DNA of 64,000 bases from Agelaius tricolor (Eukaryota; Chordata; Aves; Passeriformes; Icteridae). Position 1 is the first letter of the stretch; every line of letters begins with the position of its first letter. The position numbers and the translations under genes are program-made. A model generated the notes under the pieces. That model ran no database searches and was not told the origin of the DNA. It worked only from the letters and a program-made list of their open reading frames with translations. The stretch is taken from assembly GCA_023055355.1 (NCBI GenBank), contig JALJCS010000056.1:1302001-1366000 (forward strand). The letters are read 5' to 3'. Positions 1 to 10,644 of this stretch are shown piece after piece.

Positions 1-882
1 TCCTGAATGGCCTACTGTGGGAACCCAGGAAATTCCTCTGGCTGCCCTGGAGGGCTCAAGCCCCTGCCCGGGGGGGCTCAGAGACCTTGGCACAGAGTCC
101 AAAACCCCTGTGCCTTTGATTTAGCCCTTAGAAAAAAATAATTACTGAACTAAAGAGGGCAGGAGACTTTTTGTCCTTTTATTGCCTTTATTAAAAGTGA
201 TCAGCTCAAGGTTGGGAAGCTCGATGGGCAAAGGGTCCGCAGTTTGCTGTCGCCACTCCCAGGGTGATTCGGAGGAGGAGGAATGTGCAGCCTTGTCCAC
301 TAGGGGGCAGAGATGGGGGTGCCTTCCTCACGAGAGCTGTGGGGCTATACCCCGTATGTCGCAACTTCCGGGTTTGCCATCCAGGGTCTTGGCCTCAGCT
401 GAAGTCTTTGTGCTTAGGGCAAGGGGCAACAAAGGTTTTCAGCATCTCTGCAGGCTTGGTACTTTGTTCTTCAAGTCCAGATATCACTCTGAACTCTTAA
501 TTCTGTGTTGGCTAGTTGTTTTTGGGGTCTTTTCGGTAAGTTTGGTGGAGTTCCTTCCCATTGCATGCTGGTCTCGAGGCTGTTTTGTATTCGCTCTGAT
601 GCCCCCCCCCCCCCCGCCATGTCCCCTCCTCTCACCGGGGAGGACAACTTAGCCCCAGGCAGGGCCATACTGATACAAAAGGAGCAATGGAGCAATTAGC
701 AAAAAGGACTGGTGATTACAATAACAAACGGGTAGAACTCCACCTTGGCAACAACTGGTCCAACTGGTTCTGCAACTCTTTTTTTCCCCAAAAAAATTGG
801 CAGATTTTTTGTTTATAACAGTTACCAACCTTTATATGAAGAATTACAAGTCAAGAAAGTTTAGGTAGAATAATAGTTAGTT
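1..882. other. Unassigned repeat-like DNA, no gene recognised
   Basis: I see no convincing gene. There is a C14 run at 602-615, and a reverse-strand AATAAA lies near 181-196, so part of this may be a minus-strand LTR end. Reading frames of 60-156 codons exist but show no domain, composition or homologous motif that I recognise. Confidence 0.4.
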
Positions 883-1303
883 TGTCATGGAGTAAAAAAT
901 AGATTTTTGAGGTTTTTAGAATGGGGGCTCGGGGTCCCAAGATGGAGGAATTTGGGCGTGCCTTTTTCCTTCTTCTTCCTAGCCTCCATCTTCTGGGTAA
1001 TGTTGGTTTTAGATTGGTTTAGAGTAGAAGCTCACTGTCTAACATAGATGATAAGTATTGGGAAGTTATGGTAAATAATCTACACATCGTTTTTAGCATA
1101 AAAAGATAACACTGCCTCTGAGACGGGCAGTGTGCCTCAACCCAACCTGCCAGACAGACCTCGGCGGGTTGGAGAAAGAATTTTATAGATAAGAAACAAT
1201 AAACAACCTTGAGAACAAGAATAGAAGAGTTCTGACTCCTTCTTCGACTGCCAGGCTGGGAAAAGAGACTTTCTAACGCATCTCGGGGTCACTCTGATGA
1301 GCA
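883..1303 (+). repeat. LTR-like sequence, plus orientation
   Basis: The stretch begins TGTCATGG and ends near TGATGAGCA. It has a TATA-like CATAAAAAG near 1097-1105 and an AATAAA at 1198-1203, followed by about 100 bases that could be R/U5. That is the order of an avian ERV LTR. I found no matching target-site duplication, so the boundaries and the solo status are uncertain. Confidence 0.4.
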
Positions 1304-1529
1304 GAAATTCTGAGAGCCTACTCTATGCTGCACTCTAATATGCACTCCCACTTTTGTTATATGTAAGAAAGAAAAAGAAACTCTTCCTAATTCTGTTAAA
1401 TCTATCTTCTCTTGCTCTAGGTTCAGGAATGTAACAGCTTTGCAGAGCAACAGTCCATGTTTCTTAGTAACAGTTTCTAGAACTAAGAGTGAAACATGGG
1501 GTCAGAAACTAGAGGATATGTAAGAGCTG

Positions 1530-2150
1530 AAATGAGGGATGCGGGACTCCAGGTGGCTCTCCAAAATGCAGTTTATTACATCCAAGATGTTACAGCAGTC
1601 CAGGGTCATGGGTGACAGAGCCTGTGCCTACAGCTGTCAGCTCCAGCTGCAGGCAGGCCTGGAGACCCTTTGGTTTTGGTTACATTGCATTATATACTTT
1701 TCTTTGCTTAGCATCCTAATACAGTAGAACTAATCTATACCTTAACTATTATCTATAGCCTATCATAACTACTATAATTACCATATTCATGTTACTATTC
1801 TCTAATCACTAAAAGTTAGTACATTACAGTTTAAGCTAGAAGTTGTTTTTCAGTTTTCTTGCAGTGGAACATTCTGAGACCTTTTTTCTGCTTGCAACAT
1901 TGGCAGGCTTGTTTGCCTGTGCTATCTTTCTGCTTGGTAAAAACATCTTCTTGTTTGAGGTGGGTTTATCCTTTGCTCTAAGTCATAAAAACCCCTTCTA
2001 ACTAACATACCCTTTGCCTTCTTAGTTATCCAGTAAGACTGGCTCAGCAATTCTTTTCTTCTAAATCAAAACTTGCTTCCAACTCTATTCCTTCATCAGA
2101 TTCTACATTTAAAAATCTTTCTGCTAAGCATACATATCTGTGAGACTTTC
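1530..2150 (-). repeat. LTR-like sequence, minus orientation
   Basis: Read on the minus strand this is AT-rich and has an AATAAA (plus-strand TTTATT at 1572-1577) close to its 3' end, as expected of a solo LTR. The edge near 1534 (plus-strand GATGCGGGACTCCAGG) looks like the U5 end. The distal edge is not defined and no duplication was found. Confidence 0.4.
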
Positions 2151-2189
2151 TTGTCAAACTTTCATCCTTCCCAACAAGGATATATATTC

Positions 2190-2760
2190 ATCATAGAAAT
2201 TAGAAGGCATTGATTAAGAATAGGCACATAAATGATGGACATTGCTTAATATTTGCATGAGAAAGGAAAGGACTACATTCAAAACAGCAAGAAAGAATGC
2301 AAGAATGCCTAATAAGGGGAAGGATGTTTATCAAGAATAGAATACAATATGCAAGGATACTGAGATAACAAGTGTCCTTGGGCCCCTGAAATCAGATGAA
2401 TCTGGACTCCTGGCTTGGACAGTGGCCAAAAGATCAGTAAGCATGCGCAAGGCAGCGGGGTCAGAAAGTAAACCCTGAGGAAGACAACTTTACTTTATCC
2501 CTTATGACCCCCAAGGATCCCCAAGACGACCACCAGAGACAACTGCACAGGCACAAAGGACTGAGAAGATTATTAACCTACAAAGCGAAGAGGGAGGGGA
2601 GCCAGGAAACGATCTATTGTGAAGCTTGATGCATATGTAACATTCTAGGGGATAAAAGACAACATGAGTGAACAGGGGCACACATGCCTTTGTGGAGATA
2701 TCCCACATGCGTCTGGCTGAATAAAAATGTACCTACTTTAAAACTCATTTTGTCTTTGAG
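2190..2760 (+). repeat. LTR-like sequence, plus orientation
   Basis: A promoter/polyadenylation layout is visible: GATAAAAG at 2651-2658, AATAAA at 2720-2725, then about 40 bases of possible U5. It directly abuts the 3' end of the minus-strand env remnant, so it opposes that gene. Boundaries are approximate. Confidence 0.35.
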
Positions 2761-4122
2761 TTTTAGAGTGTCTCTTCACTGTTACTTCACTGTCTAGAAG
2801 TTCCTGGCCTTTGTCTACAAGCTGATTCACACAGTCTGTTTGTAAAGACTCATTCATCTTCTTATTGCATTCAATCCTCCTCTTTTTATTTTCTCTGTAT
2901 TTGTCTTCAAGGACCCTAATTACCATTGATTTAAGTTTTTCTTCCCAGGTCTTCTTTGGTTTTGCAAGTATTTGCAGTGACATCATTTTCCATCCTTTTC
3001 TAATCATTTCTGCACCATTAGGTGTAGCTACTACCTGCATCCCCTTGAACACCTGCTGAAAGAGTTACACTCAGCAAGGTGTCATGCATGGTAAAAAGAT
3101 TAGAATTGCTAGAGCACATAAGAGGAAAAATAGTATTCATTTAACCCACAGATTGCCAGGGAACCAAAACATGTCCCATTCCCATCTTTTTCATGTTTGG
3201 ACTGGTACACAAGCTGACTTGATTTCCTTTGTTATTTGTTTGACCACTTTTCCGTTGCCATCTCTTTGTAAACAGCAGTTTAAATAATTTATTTTTTACA
3301 AACTCCTTCTTCTGTTAATAGATAATGTAATACTATCCAATGTTAAAATATTGCATTCCTCATTTGAGTGGATTAGTCAGCAAGAAGGTCAAGAACTGTA
3401 GCTGTTTGGTTGGTTATTGTTTCAATGACAGCTTGTAACCTAATTATCCCATTCAAATTATAAATGGGTTCTCTGGCACTTGATTAATTCATAAGGATTC
3501 CAAGTGGCTGGTCTATAGTGCAGTATGATTTTTCTGGTGGCCATTCATCTTTTCCCCATTTGGGGTACTCTCTACAGCCAGTGCTGCATCAATTAATTGC
3601 TTTTCTCTGGTTAAATCATCATATATTTTGATTCCTAAGTTATTTCCCTGAACATGTGGTAGGAAAAAGAGCAATGGTCTAATACATCCCATATAGCATA
3701 TCCCTGAGGAGTTTGAGGTAATCTGCAATAAGCATGTAGGCCACAAACCCAATAATGTCCTTTCAAAGCCCACGTTCCGTTAGCAAAGGGGCCTTCCTAC
3801 CTTTTGTCATCAATTGGTGGGCCAAAATGTAGCTTGTTTCCTGGCCTTAACAGTCCTCCAACAGCAGTTGCCCTACCATAAGAGTCACAATATTTCCATT
3901 TCCAAGCTCCCTCCTGGGGTTCCCATCTACATTTACATCTGCAAGATGTTCAAGTTCCATTCTGGTGTTGCCATTTCCACTGATAATTGCAAACAACATG
4001 TGTTCTACTTGTGGAATTTTCTCAGGGGCAGCTTAAAAACAGGTGGTCAAAAGAACCCTTGTCCCTCCCCACTGCATTACAGCCTTCAAAATCTTTTCAT
4101 CAATTATCATAGAAAGACCTTA
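2738..4122 (-). pseudogene. env: Old retroviral env pseudogene (SU end, TM, cytoplasmic tail)
   Basis: The minus strand carries pieces of an envelope gene spread over several frames. They are, in order, a surface-subunit segment (short motif NGTWALKG, then a Cys/Pro/Gly-rich stretch near 3650-3790), a basic site TREK near 3610, and a transmembrane subunit with a GVC...CC motif of spacing CX7CC around 3272-3308. A tryptophan-rich pre-membrane stretch, a hydrophobic anchor near 3060-3110 and a lysine-rich tail (104-codon ORF at 2738-3052) follow. Many stops and shifts make it a dead gene. ERV-A1 inserted in its SU region with a clean CCCAGC duplication, so the N-terminal part should continue at 17551 and beyond. 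It could be the env of the decayed gammaretrovirus-like provirus at 18480-23590. Confidence 0.6.
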
Positions 4123-4128
4123 CCCAGC
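4123..4128 (+). other. Target-site duplication of ERV-A1, left copy (CCCAGC)
   Basis: The six bases before the 5' LTR equal the six after the 3' LTR (17545-17550). Six bases is usual for class II (beta- and alpharetrovirus-like) integrases. The match could extend to 8 bases (TACCCAGC) if the LTR ends two bases earlier. Confidence 0.85.
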
Positions 4129-4694
4129 TGTTGCAGTGTGATGCCCCTCAGGTGTGCCAACCTTTCCCCTCCCCCTTTGCCCTCCTGCTAAGAGCTGTCC
4201 ATCAATCTTAACATTCCAGCAAGGGCGTCGTGTGGTTGGCAGAAGTTCAAAAGATTCCCCTCAGGTCCGGGCTCATTAGCCTGTCCAAGCGTCTATATCC
4301 CTTGAGCCTTCCCCTCCTCCCACCTGGTTGGCCCTCACCTGTCCCTTCCCCTCCCCCTGTGCCCGGGGTTTAAAAGGAGACGAGACTATGCGGCTGGGAT
4401 ACTATTGCAAGCTCTTACAACATTCAGAGGTCTACCATCCTGAAATAAACTCTGGATTAAGACTCTACGATAGAATTGGCTCCTTTCTCTTCACCGTCGC
4501 CTGAACCTTTTCCACCAGAGGTAAACTGAGTTCCTACTATGCCTGGATTTGTTCCGAGTGCCTAGCTGCAGCACCCAGCCGGCCAAAGGTATCTCTGAGG
4601 TAAAACACCACAGCTGCCGCCTTTGGTCCAGCAGCGAGGGCCAGACGAAGCCAGGCATGTCACACCCGGAAATATATGGGACCAATATTCTATA
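4129..4694 (+). repeat. ERV-A1 5' LTR
   Basis: It begins TGTTGCAG and ends ATTCTATA. The TATA-type signal TTTAAAAGG is at 4369-4377 and the polyadenylation signal AATAAA is at 4444-4449, giving U3-R-U5 order. The U3 is rich in CCCCTCC-like pyrimidine tracts that could bind SP1-like factors (inference). The same terminal octamer TGTTGCAG begins the LTRs of ERV-A2. Confidence 0.9.
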
Positions 4695-4697
4695 TAT

Positions 4698-4716
4698 TGG
4701 CGCCCAAACGTGTGGC
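4698..4716 (+). promoter_or_regulatory. Primer binding site of ERV-A1, tRNA-Lys type
   Basis: TGGCGCCCAAACGTGTGGC matches the tRNA-Lys1,2 complement used by betaretroviruses, except for one extra A and one change. It lies three bases after the LTR end. Minus-strand DNA synthesis would start here. Confidence 0.8.
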
Positions 4717-4984
4717 TGCATGAACCTGCAGCCCCAGAAGGAACCTCGGAAAAGCGTTAAGGCAGCTTAGCATCCACTGGTAGAGCTGTGGTTGCATAGC
4801 TCTCCAAAGAGACTTTGGGACTGAACCCACAAGAAGCCTCGGGGAACGCTCTGCGCCTCTGGAAAGTGCAGCTCCTTTCTGGTGAGCGAATTTTCCAGGT
4901 GAGAATAGGGGAGCCCCTCCTGCTCAAGGGGTCCTATTCAAGTGAAGAGACCAGCGTGCCTGACCTGGCCAGCAACAGCTTCGA

Positions 4985-4997
4985 TTTCGGTGAGTAT
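4985..4997 (+). promoter_or_regulatory. Probable major splice donor in the ERV-A1 leader
   Basis: TTTCG|GTGAGTATT is a strong 5' splice-site match about 290 bases after the PBS and well before gag. The same sequence is conserved in ERV-A2 (reverse strand, near 53703-53715), which supports a role in making subgenomic env RNA. This is inference from the match and its conservation. Confidence 0.55.
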
Positions 4998-5585
4998 TTC
5001 TGCTCCTTGGGGGGGTAGAAGCTTAAATTCCGTGTCTGCCGTGAGACTTGTTCTTTTTTGCTCTTGCATTTAGGCTGCGCAGCCCTGTGGAGCGAAGGCG
5101 ATTCATTCCCTGTTAAGCTTTAACTCTGCGGCGTGTTTTTGCCGTTTTTAGGATTCACGCCGTCGGCTCGGAGGAGCGGGACAGCTCTGCCTGCCCCTCC
5201 CCCTGGCTCGGCAGCGCAGCGTGCTCGGCTCTCGGTGCCGGGGGGAGCTCTCTCGGTGAGGGGGGGCTGCTCTCTCTTGGTGCTGGGGCGGGGGGTGCTC
5301 TCTACGCGTGGCGCAGGGCGGTCCCAGTTTCGGCTTGACACGTGGCGCGGGGGGGCTGCATTCTCGGGCGGGGGAGGCTTTGTCTGTCTCTCTACGCGGC
5401 GGGGCGGGTCCTGATTCCCTGCTGCTGCTGCCGCGGCAGTTTTAAAAGCAGCATATACAGCTGCATTGTAAAAGCTTTCGTCTGATCGTTATCGCTTTTT
5501 AACCGTGGTCTTTTTGGAAATTGGTAGCTGATTTTGGCTTTGCATTTGGTCGGCGGGACTTTGTTCTGTGCCATTTACATCTAAA

Positions 5586-7520
5586 ATGGGCTAGAAGTTA
5601 AGCACAGCACAAAAAGGAGTGTATTATCATATTGTTGGAATTTTAGTTAGTGCAAATGTAAAGTTCTCTAAAGGAAAATTGAAACAGTTTATAAGGTGGC
5701 TTTTTCTACACTGCCCACAAACTTCTCCTGAGGAAGTCCACAATATTCAATTTTGGGATAAAGTAGGGCATGAATTGATAACCTTGGGACAGTCTGGGAA
5801 TACATCTTCAGCTAAATTTGTGTTCTGGAGTTTACAAATTCGAACAGCCTTGCTCAAACAAAGGGAATTGGAGAAAAAGCCAAATATCAAGCCATGTACC
5901 TCTGCTCTCCCTGTTTCTCCCCCTTCCAGCCCTAAACCTCTTACCCCAAAACTTGGTATTTTAAAGAGACCAAATCCTGCTCATGTGCTGGGAAGTCGAC
6001 TCCTTGAGTACGTTAAAATGCCTGAGTTCCCTTGTCCACAAGGACCTGGCCAGGTCACGTGGAATACTCCCCAAAACCCTGTGTCCCCCGCTCTGAAACC
6101 CAGAGCACGTGTTAGTTTTTCAGAGAGCAGTGACGCCCAAAATGGCCCCCAGTCCCTAGGGGGTACACAAGATGGACGATGCCACGTGGCACCGTCCCAA
6201 ACCTGGTCGTCTTCTTCCCAAGATCCCCTTAAGCATCCCAAAATTCCTTCCCCATTCCCCTCTCCTCCTGTTCCTCGTGGCACCTTCCCTCCCCCTCCCT
6301 TACCTGCAGTACCCTCAGCTCTGCCCCTCTACTCCTCCCAGGGGGCATCTGCCGATGTGACGTCACCAGGTGTCCCCGCCCCCTGTTCCCATGGTATCCC
6401 CGCCCCCTGCCCTCCCCCAGTCCCCGCCCCGGGTTCCCACGGTCGGGGCACGCCCACTGCATGTCCCCAAACCTGTATTTGTTCCAATTCAAATGATACA
6501 GGGCAGGAAGCTGCAGATCCAATACAGGGTCCCACTTTGTCATTCGCTCCTGTTTCATATCAGCCTGCAGCACAAGGAGGAGCAGCCCCAACTGCTAATT
6601 GGATCTCTTTTGGACGACAATTGATTAAAGAGGTCAGTAAATCTCACCGGGAGTATGGCCCACACAGTCCATATTTCCGTGGCCTTTTAAATTCTGAATT
6701 GAGTAGGACTGTAGTAGTCCCACGTGATTTAAAACAGCTTTTCTCATATCTCATGACCTCTACAGAATTCAAATTATGGGAATTAGCATGGAAACACCTG
6801 TTAAAGGAGGCTCTCCCAAGCTTGCAGGCTGATCCAAACACAGCAAAAGATGCTAATGGCATGCCAATTACCATTGAGCATCTCTTGGGTGAAGGCGAGT
6901 GGTCTTCACCCTCAATCCAAGCTACCACAATTCCTGTAGAAACACTTGAGAAAGTAAAGGAAGCAGCTGAAAAAGCATTCTTTTCCCTCCAACCTGAGGG
7001 GCCTTTTGAGCCCTACAGTAAGATTAAGCAGCTACCATCAGAGCCTTTTCTGAAATTTGTCGAAAGGTTAACTAGAACCATTGAAATCCAAGTTAAAAAA
7101 GAGAATGCAAGGGAAGAGGTTTTAGAGGAAATGGCATTTACAAATGCAAATGAACAGTGTCGAGCGGCAATTTTGAGTCTCCCTCTAGAACCTCCCCCTA
7201 CACTGACAGATATGCTTCTAGTCTGTAACAGGAAAGTGCCTCTGATGAGTGTTGCTCAAGACACCAGACCAAGGCTGCTGCCAAGACCACCTCAGCGTGT
7301 CGCCGTTGCCGGCCCTGCGCCCATTGCCTCAGCACAGCAGTACCCTGGGCAGCAGCGACGACCAGCAATGGTTGACCCCACAAAGCCATGCCTGCTTTGC
7401 AATAACCTTGGACATTGGAGTAACCAGTGCCCCCTGAAAAAGCAATTTGATGAATTTAGAAATGGCACGGGAGGAGAATTACAAGCACTCCCAGGGGGTC
7501 AACAACAACAAAAAAACTGA
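5586..7520 (+). CDS. gag: ERV-A1 Gag (MA, proline-rich, CA, NC), stop at codon 3
   Basis: Structural polyprotein that would assemble the particle. The natural ATG at 5586 gives Met-Gly (a myristoylation-type start), but codon 3 is TAG (5592-5594). After it 641 codons are open to TGA at 7518. A matrix-like N-terminus is followed by a long Pro/Ser-rich linker (about 5920-6480, with repeated PAPCSHG/VPAP units). Then comes capsid with a major-homology-like stretch ([10 protein letters not shown] near 7045) and one CCHC zinc knuckle C-X2-C-X4-H-X4-C at 7389-7430. ERV-A2 has the same ATG-GGC-TAG, so the stop is either an inherited lesion or part of a translated leader. The open frame could also start at GTG 5619. 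No late-domain PTAP or PPxY is evident. Confidence 0.85.
7511..7517 (+). promoter_or_regulatory. Gag-Pro ribosomal frameshift slippery site (A AAA AAC)
   Basis: The heptamer lies in the correct gag phase (CAA-AAA-AAC-TGA), directly before the gag stop. A -1 slip enters the frame that is open through dUTPase-like, protease and RT sequence. A AAA AAC is a classic retroviral -1 site, used for example at MMTV gag/pro. ERV-A2 keeps the identical site. Confidence 0.8.
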
Positions 7521-8773
7521 AAGGGGAGCACCGGCCTGCCAGGCATGCAGACATAAAAAGGGCAGGCCAAGGGAATAAGGGAAGCAAAACAAACCAAGTG
7601 CGCGGTAATGTTACTATTTCTGTAAGTGAAGCAGATGCTTCAAAGACCACGTCTGCTGGTCCACTGTTGAAAGTGCAACAAAATAACCTTTGTTATGATT
7701 TAGGTGAACCTATGTTAACCATGTCTTCTGTCAATGAGCCTTTCAGGTTGCAGCTGACTGAATCACTCCACCTGAAACACACTGACTGGCATTTTGTCTC
7801 TGTCAACCCAGAACAGAAGGGTACTTGGCACCGAATCTGTTGTAAGTACATCGTCATTAGGGACACCAAACACACACCACATGAGATTGAAATTGCTCCA
7901 GGAATGATAACATCAGATGATGCGCAATTCATTCTTGGGCTGCACTGTTTCCACCCACCCCTGTTTCTTCCCAAAGGACAAATTGTTGCACAAGCTATCC
8001 CTGTGCCGTTTTTGCCTGAAGGCACTGAAAAACAAGGGCCCACAGTCTCCCGGGTCCAAGTTATTGGGAAAGACAAACCCAAATTATGGTGTAACGTCAG
8101 TGTGGGTGGGGAGTCAAAACGCATTGAGATGCTTGTAGACACAGGTGCAGACTGCACAGTGATCCCAGTACAAGACTGGCCAGCACATTGGCCTTTGCAA
8201 AACATTGCTGGTCACGTTCAAGCTGTAGGAGGCCTGCAATTGGCAAGACAATCCAAAAGCATCATCCAAATCGAGGGACCAAACGGACAATTGGCAAATG
8301 TCCGTCCATTTGTGTTAGATTATTCGGAACCTTTGTTAGGGAGAGATTTGATGGCCCAGTGGGGTGTTACAATTGATATTCCAGACTCTCCACATGATTT
8401 TTGTACAGCGGTCATTGAACAACAGCACCCCACCCAAAAACTGAAGTGGAAAATAGACAAACCAGTTGAGGTGAAACAGTGGCCACTCAGTAAACAAAAA
8501 ATAAAGGCGCTTGAGGAGCTAGTGGAAGAGAAACTGAAAAAGGGTCACATTGTGGAGACCACATCCCCGTGGAACTCTCCAGTGTTTGTCATTCAGAAAG
8601 CTGACAAAAAGAGATGGCGGCTCCTCCACGACCTCCGACAAATTAATAATTTCATTGAATATATGGGCTCTCCCCAACCTGGTATGCCATCCCCAACAAT
8701 GCTTCCCCAGGACTGGAAATTAGCTGTTATTGATATAAAAGATTGTTTTTTTCAATATTCCCCTCCACCCTGA
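7520..8773 (+). CDS. pro-pol: ERV-A1 Pro-Pol part 1: dUTPase-like segment, protease, RT fingers
   Basis: Entered by -1 frameshift from gag. Residues around 7800-8030 resemble a diverged dUTPase (PKGQIVAQ... near 7970-8000, a degenerate form of the usual KG.RIAQ motif). This domain sits upstream of protease, as in betaretroviruses. The aspartic protease has the active-site DTGA at 8137-8148 and the C-terminal GRDL helix motif near 8340. RT follows in the same frame with no second frameshift (WPLSKQK..., LRQINN, then IDIKDCFF with the first catalytic Asp near 8735). The frame breaks at a T-run near 8750-8757: ERV-A1 has one extra base compared with ERV-A2, and this gives a stop at 8771. Confidence 0.85.
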   Translation, partial: KGEHRPARHADIKRAGQGNKGSKTNQVRGNVTISVSEADASKTTSAGPLLKVQQNNLCYDLGEPMLTMSSVNEPFRLQLTESLHLKHTDWHFVSVNPEQKGTWHRICCKYIVIRDTKHTPHEIEIAPGMITSDDAQFILGLHCFHPPLFLPKGQIVAQAIPVPFLPEGTEKQGPTVSRVQVIGKDKPKLWCNVSVGGESKRIEMLVDTGADCTVIPVQDWPAHWPLQNIAGHVQAVGGLQLARQSKSIIQIEGPNGQLANVRPFVLDYSEPLLGRDLMAQWGVTIDIPDSPHDFCTAVIEQQHPTQKLKWKIDKPVEVKQWPLSKQKIKALEELVEEKLKKGHIVETTSPWNSPVFVIQKADKKRWRLLHDLRQINNFIEYMGSPQPGMPSPTMLPQDWKLAVIDIKDCFFQYSPPP

Positions 8774-9884
8774 CGACGCACCGCGCTTCGCATTCTCAGT
8801 CCCCACCATCAACATGGAAGCCCCTATGAAAAGGTACCATTGGACTGTTCTCCCTCAGGGCCTGAAGGTTTCCCCAGCGATCTGCCAGTGGTATGTCTCT
8901 TCCCTGCTTTCCCCAGTGCGTGCAGCTGCAGAAAAGGCCATCATCTATCATTATATGGATGATATCCTCGTGTGTGCCCCCAATGATGATTTACTCACAC
9001 ATGCACTTGACCTAACGATCGATGCATTGATTATTGCAGGGTTCGAGCTCCAGGAAAAGAAAATTCAAAAGATGCTACCTTGGAAATATTTGGGCTTAGA
9101 GATTGGAAATAGGACCATTGTTCCTCAAAAACTAGAAATCAATCCAAGGATCAAGACCCTTGTGGATGTCCACAAGTTGTGTGGGTCTTTGAATTGGGTA
9201 AGGCAATGGCTCGGTCTGACTAACGAAGACCTTGCCCCTCTTTTCAATTTATTGAAAGGGGGAGAGGACCCGGGTGCTCCTAGGTCTATTACCCCAGAGG
9301 CACGGAAAGCTCTAGAAAAGGTTCAGATTGCAATGTCCACAAGACAGGCCCACCGATGCCGGCCTGACCTGCCATTCAAATTTATCATCTTAGGTAAGTT
9401 GCCACACATCCATGGAATCATTTTCCAGTGGGAGGAAAAACAAACACCTAAGGCAAAGGGCACACCTAAAAAGTGCCAGGACAATAGGGACCCTCTCTTG
9501 ATCATAGAATGGGTTTTCCTCAGTCACAAAAGGTCCAAGAGAATGACAAAGCCTCAGGAGCTGGTAGCAGAACTGATCCAGAAAACAAGGACCCGGATCA
9601 GGGAGTTAGCAGGATGTGACTTTGAGTGCATTCACATTCCAATTGAGTTTAAATCAGGTCAAAATGCTATGCAAATATTGGAACAATTGTTTCAAGTAAA
9701 TGAAGTGTTGCAGTTTGCTCTGGATTCCTACTCAGGACAAATTTCTGTCCACCGGCCTGCCCACAAAATGTTTGAACAAGATGTTCAATTTATTCTGAAA
9801 TTGAGAAGTGCTCTGAGTAGGAGACCTTTAAAAAATGCTCTGTCTTTACAGATGCATCCGGGAGGTCCCACAAGTCCGTTATGA
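8758..9884 (+). pseudogene. pol: ERV-A1 Pol part 2: RT palm, thumb, connection
   Basis: This continues RT in the next frame. LPQGLKVSP, then the catalytic YMDD at 8952-8963, are intact; thumb and connection follow to about 9840. The reading frame closes at 9884 just as RNase H begins, because of another shift. As it stands no full-length RT could be made from ERV-A1. The downstream RNase H piece starts in the overlapping frame at 9881. Confidence 0.8.
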
Positions 9885-10226
9885 CTTGGAAGGATCCTCA
9901 AACCCAGCAGTGGGAGACGGACATTGCTGAGGTGAAAGGTTCACCTCAGGTTGCTGAATTGGCTGCTGTTGTTAGGGCTTTTGAAAGGTTCTCAGAACCA
10001 TCCAATCTGATTACGGATTCTGCATATGTGGCAGGAGTAGTATCCAGGGCAGATCAAGCAATACTGCAAGAAGTGTCTAACATCGCACTTTTTGAATTGC
10101 TCTCAAAACTTGTAAAGTTAGTCACTTGCCGGGAGCAACTATTTTATGTAATGCATGTCAGGTCACAGACCGACTTGCCAGGGTTTATCGCTGAAGGCAA
10201 CAGAAGGGCAGATGCTCTTGCTGCAC
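9845..10226 (+). pseudogene. pol: ERV-A1 RNase H, cut by ERV-B
   Basis: The RNase H core is recognisable: a Glu-bearing helix near 9950-9990, then ITDSAYVAG with a catalytic Asp near 10011-10035, and the basic C-terminal segment ending ..NRRADALAAPA. The start of the domain lies in the preceding frame. ERV-B is inserted directly after this domain, so the next pol codons are 5.3 kb downstream at 15494. Confidence 0.75.
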
Positions 10227-10232
10227 CTGCAG
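10227..10232 (+). other. Target-site duplication of ERV-B, left copy (CTGCAG)
   Basis: CTGCAG pairs with CTGCGG at 15488-15493, with one difference. The six-base length fits a class II integrase, and the copies bracket the ERV-B LTRs exactly. Confidence 0.75.
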
Positions 10233-10644
10233 TGTCGTGAACGGCGGAGGAATTGCAGCACACAATATGCGTGGATGACAAATCCCAAAGTTTATTGAAA
10301 ACTCACACATACTTATATTGGTGTTAATGAAGCTTATACATATTGCAAAAGCTGAGCTCATTATTGGTTAAAGCACACTTGGATCAACCACACCTACTTC
10401 TATCTTCTAATAATTATTTTGCTTCTATGTTTGCATTCTTCTAGCTTCTCTACCTAGGATATCTACATTTTCTGGCAAGCAATTTTCTCCCCCGTCTTCC
10501 CGTTTCAGCGAAGGTCACTATGACCTTTGTCAGTGATTGGACACTGGTTGCTCAATTCCCAGCTTGTTTCCCCTATCCTTGTCCAACGGTATCACATCGA
10601 AGTGGCTTTTCTCAGCTAGCTAATTATCCAAAAAGTTCTCCACA
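10233..10644 (-). repeat. ERV-B 3' LTR
   Basis: On the minus strand it starts TGTGGAGAAC and ends CGACA. AATAAA is at plus 10291-10296 (complement) and a TATA-like element lies just upstream near 10313-10320, leaving only about 60 bases of R/U5, as in avian leukosis-type LTRs. The env reading frame runs into it. A purine tract AGGGGAAA abuts it at 10645-10654. Confidence 0.85.

Noticed and set aside
182..652. 156-codon plus-strand frame near the window start
   Set aside because: It crosses a poly-C run, has no domain, and overlapping frames on both strands are equally open. I do not call a gene.
2738..3052. 104-codon lysine-rich minus frame as a separate host protein
   Set aside because: It follows a retroviral membrane anchor at 3060-3110 in the right order, so it is better read as the env tail and decay beyond it.
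4698..4716. tRNA gene fragments at the primer binding sites
   Set aside because: Only the 18-base tRNA complement next to an LTR is present, with no cloverleaf. These are PBS.
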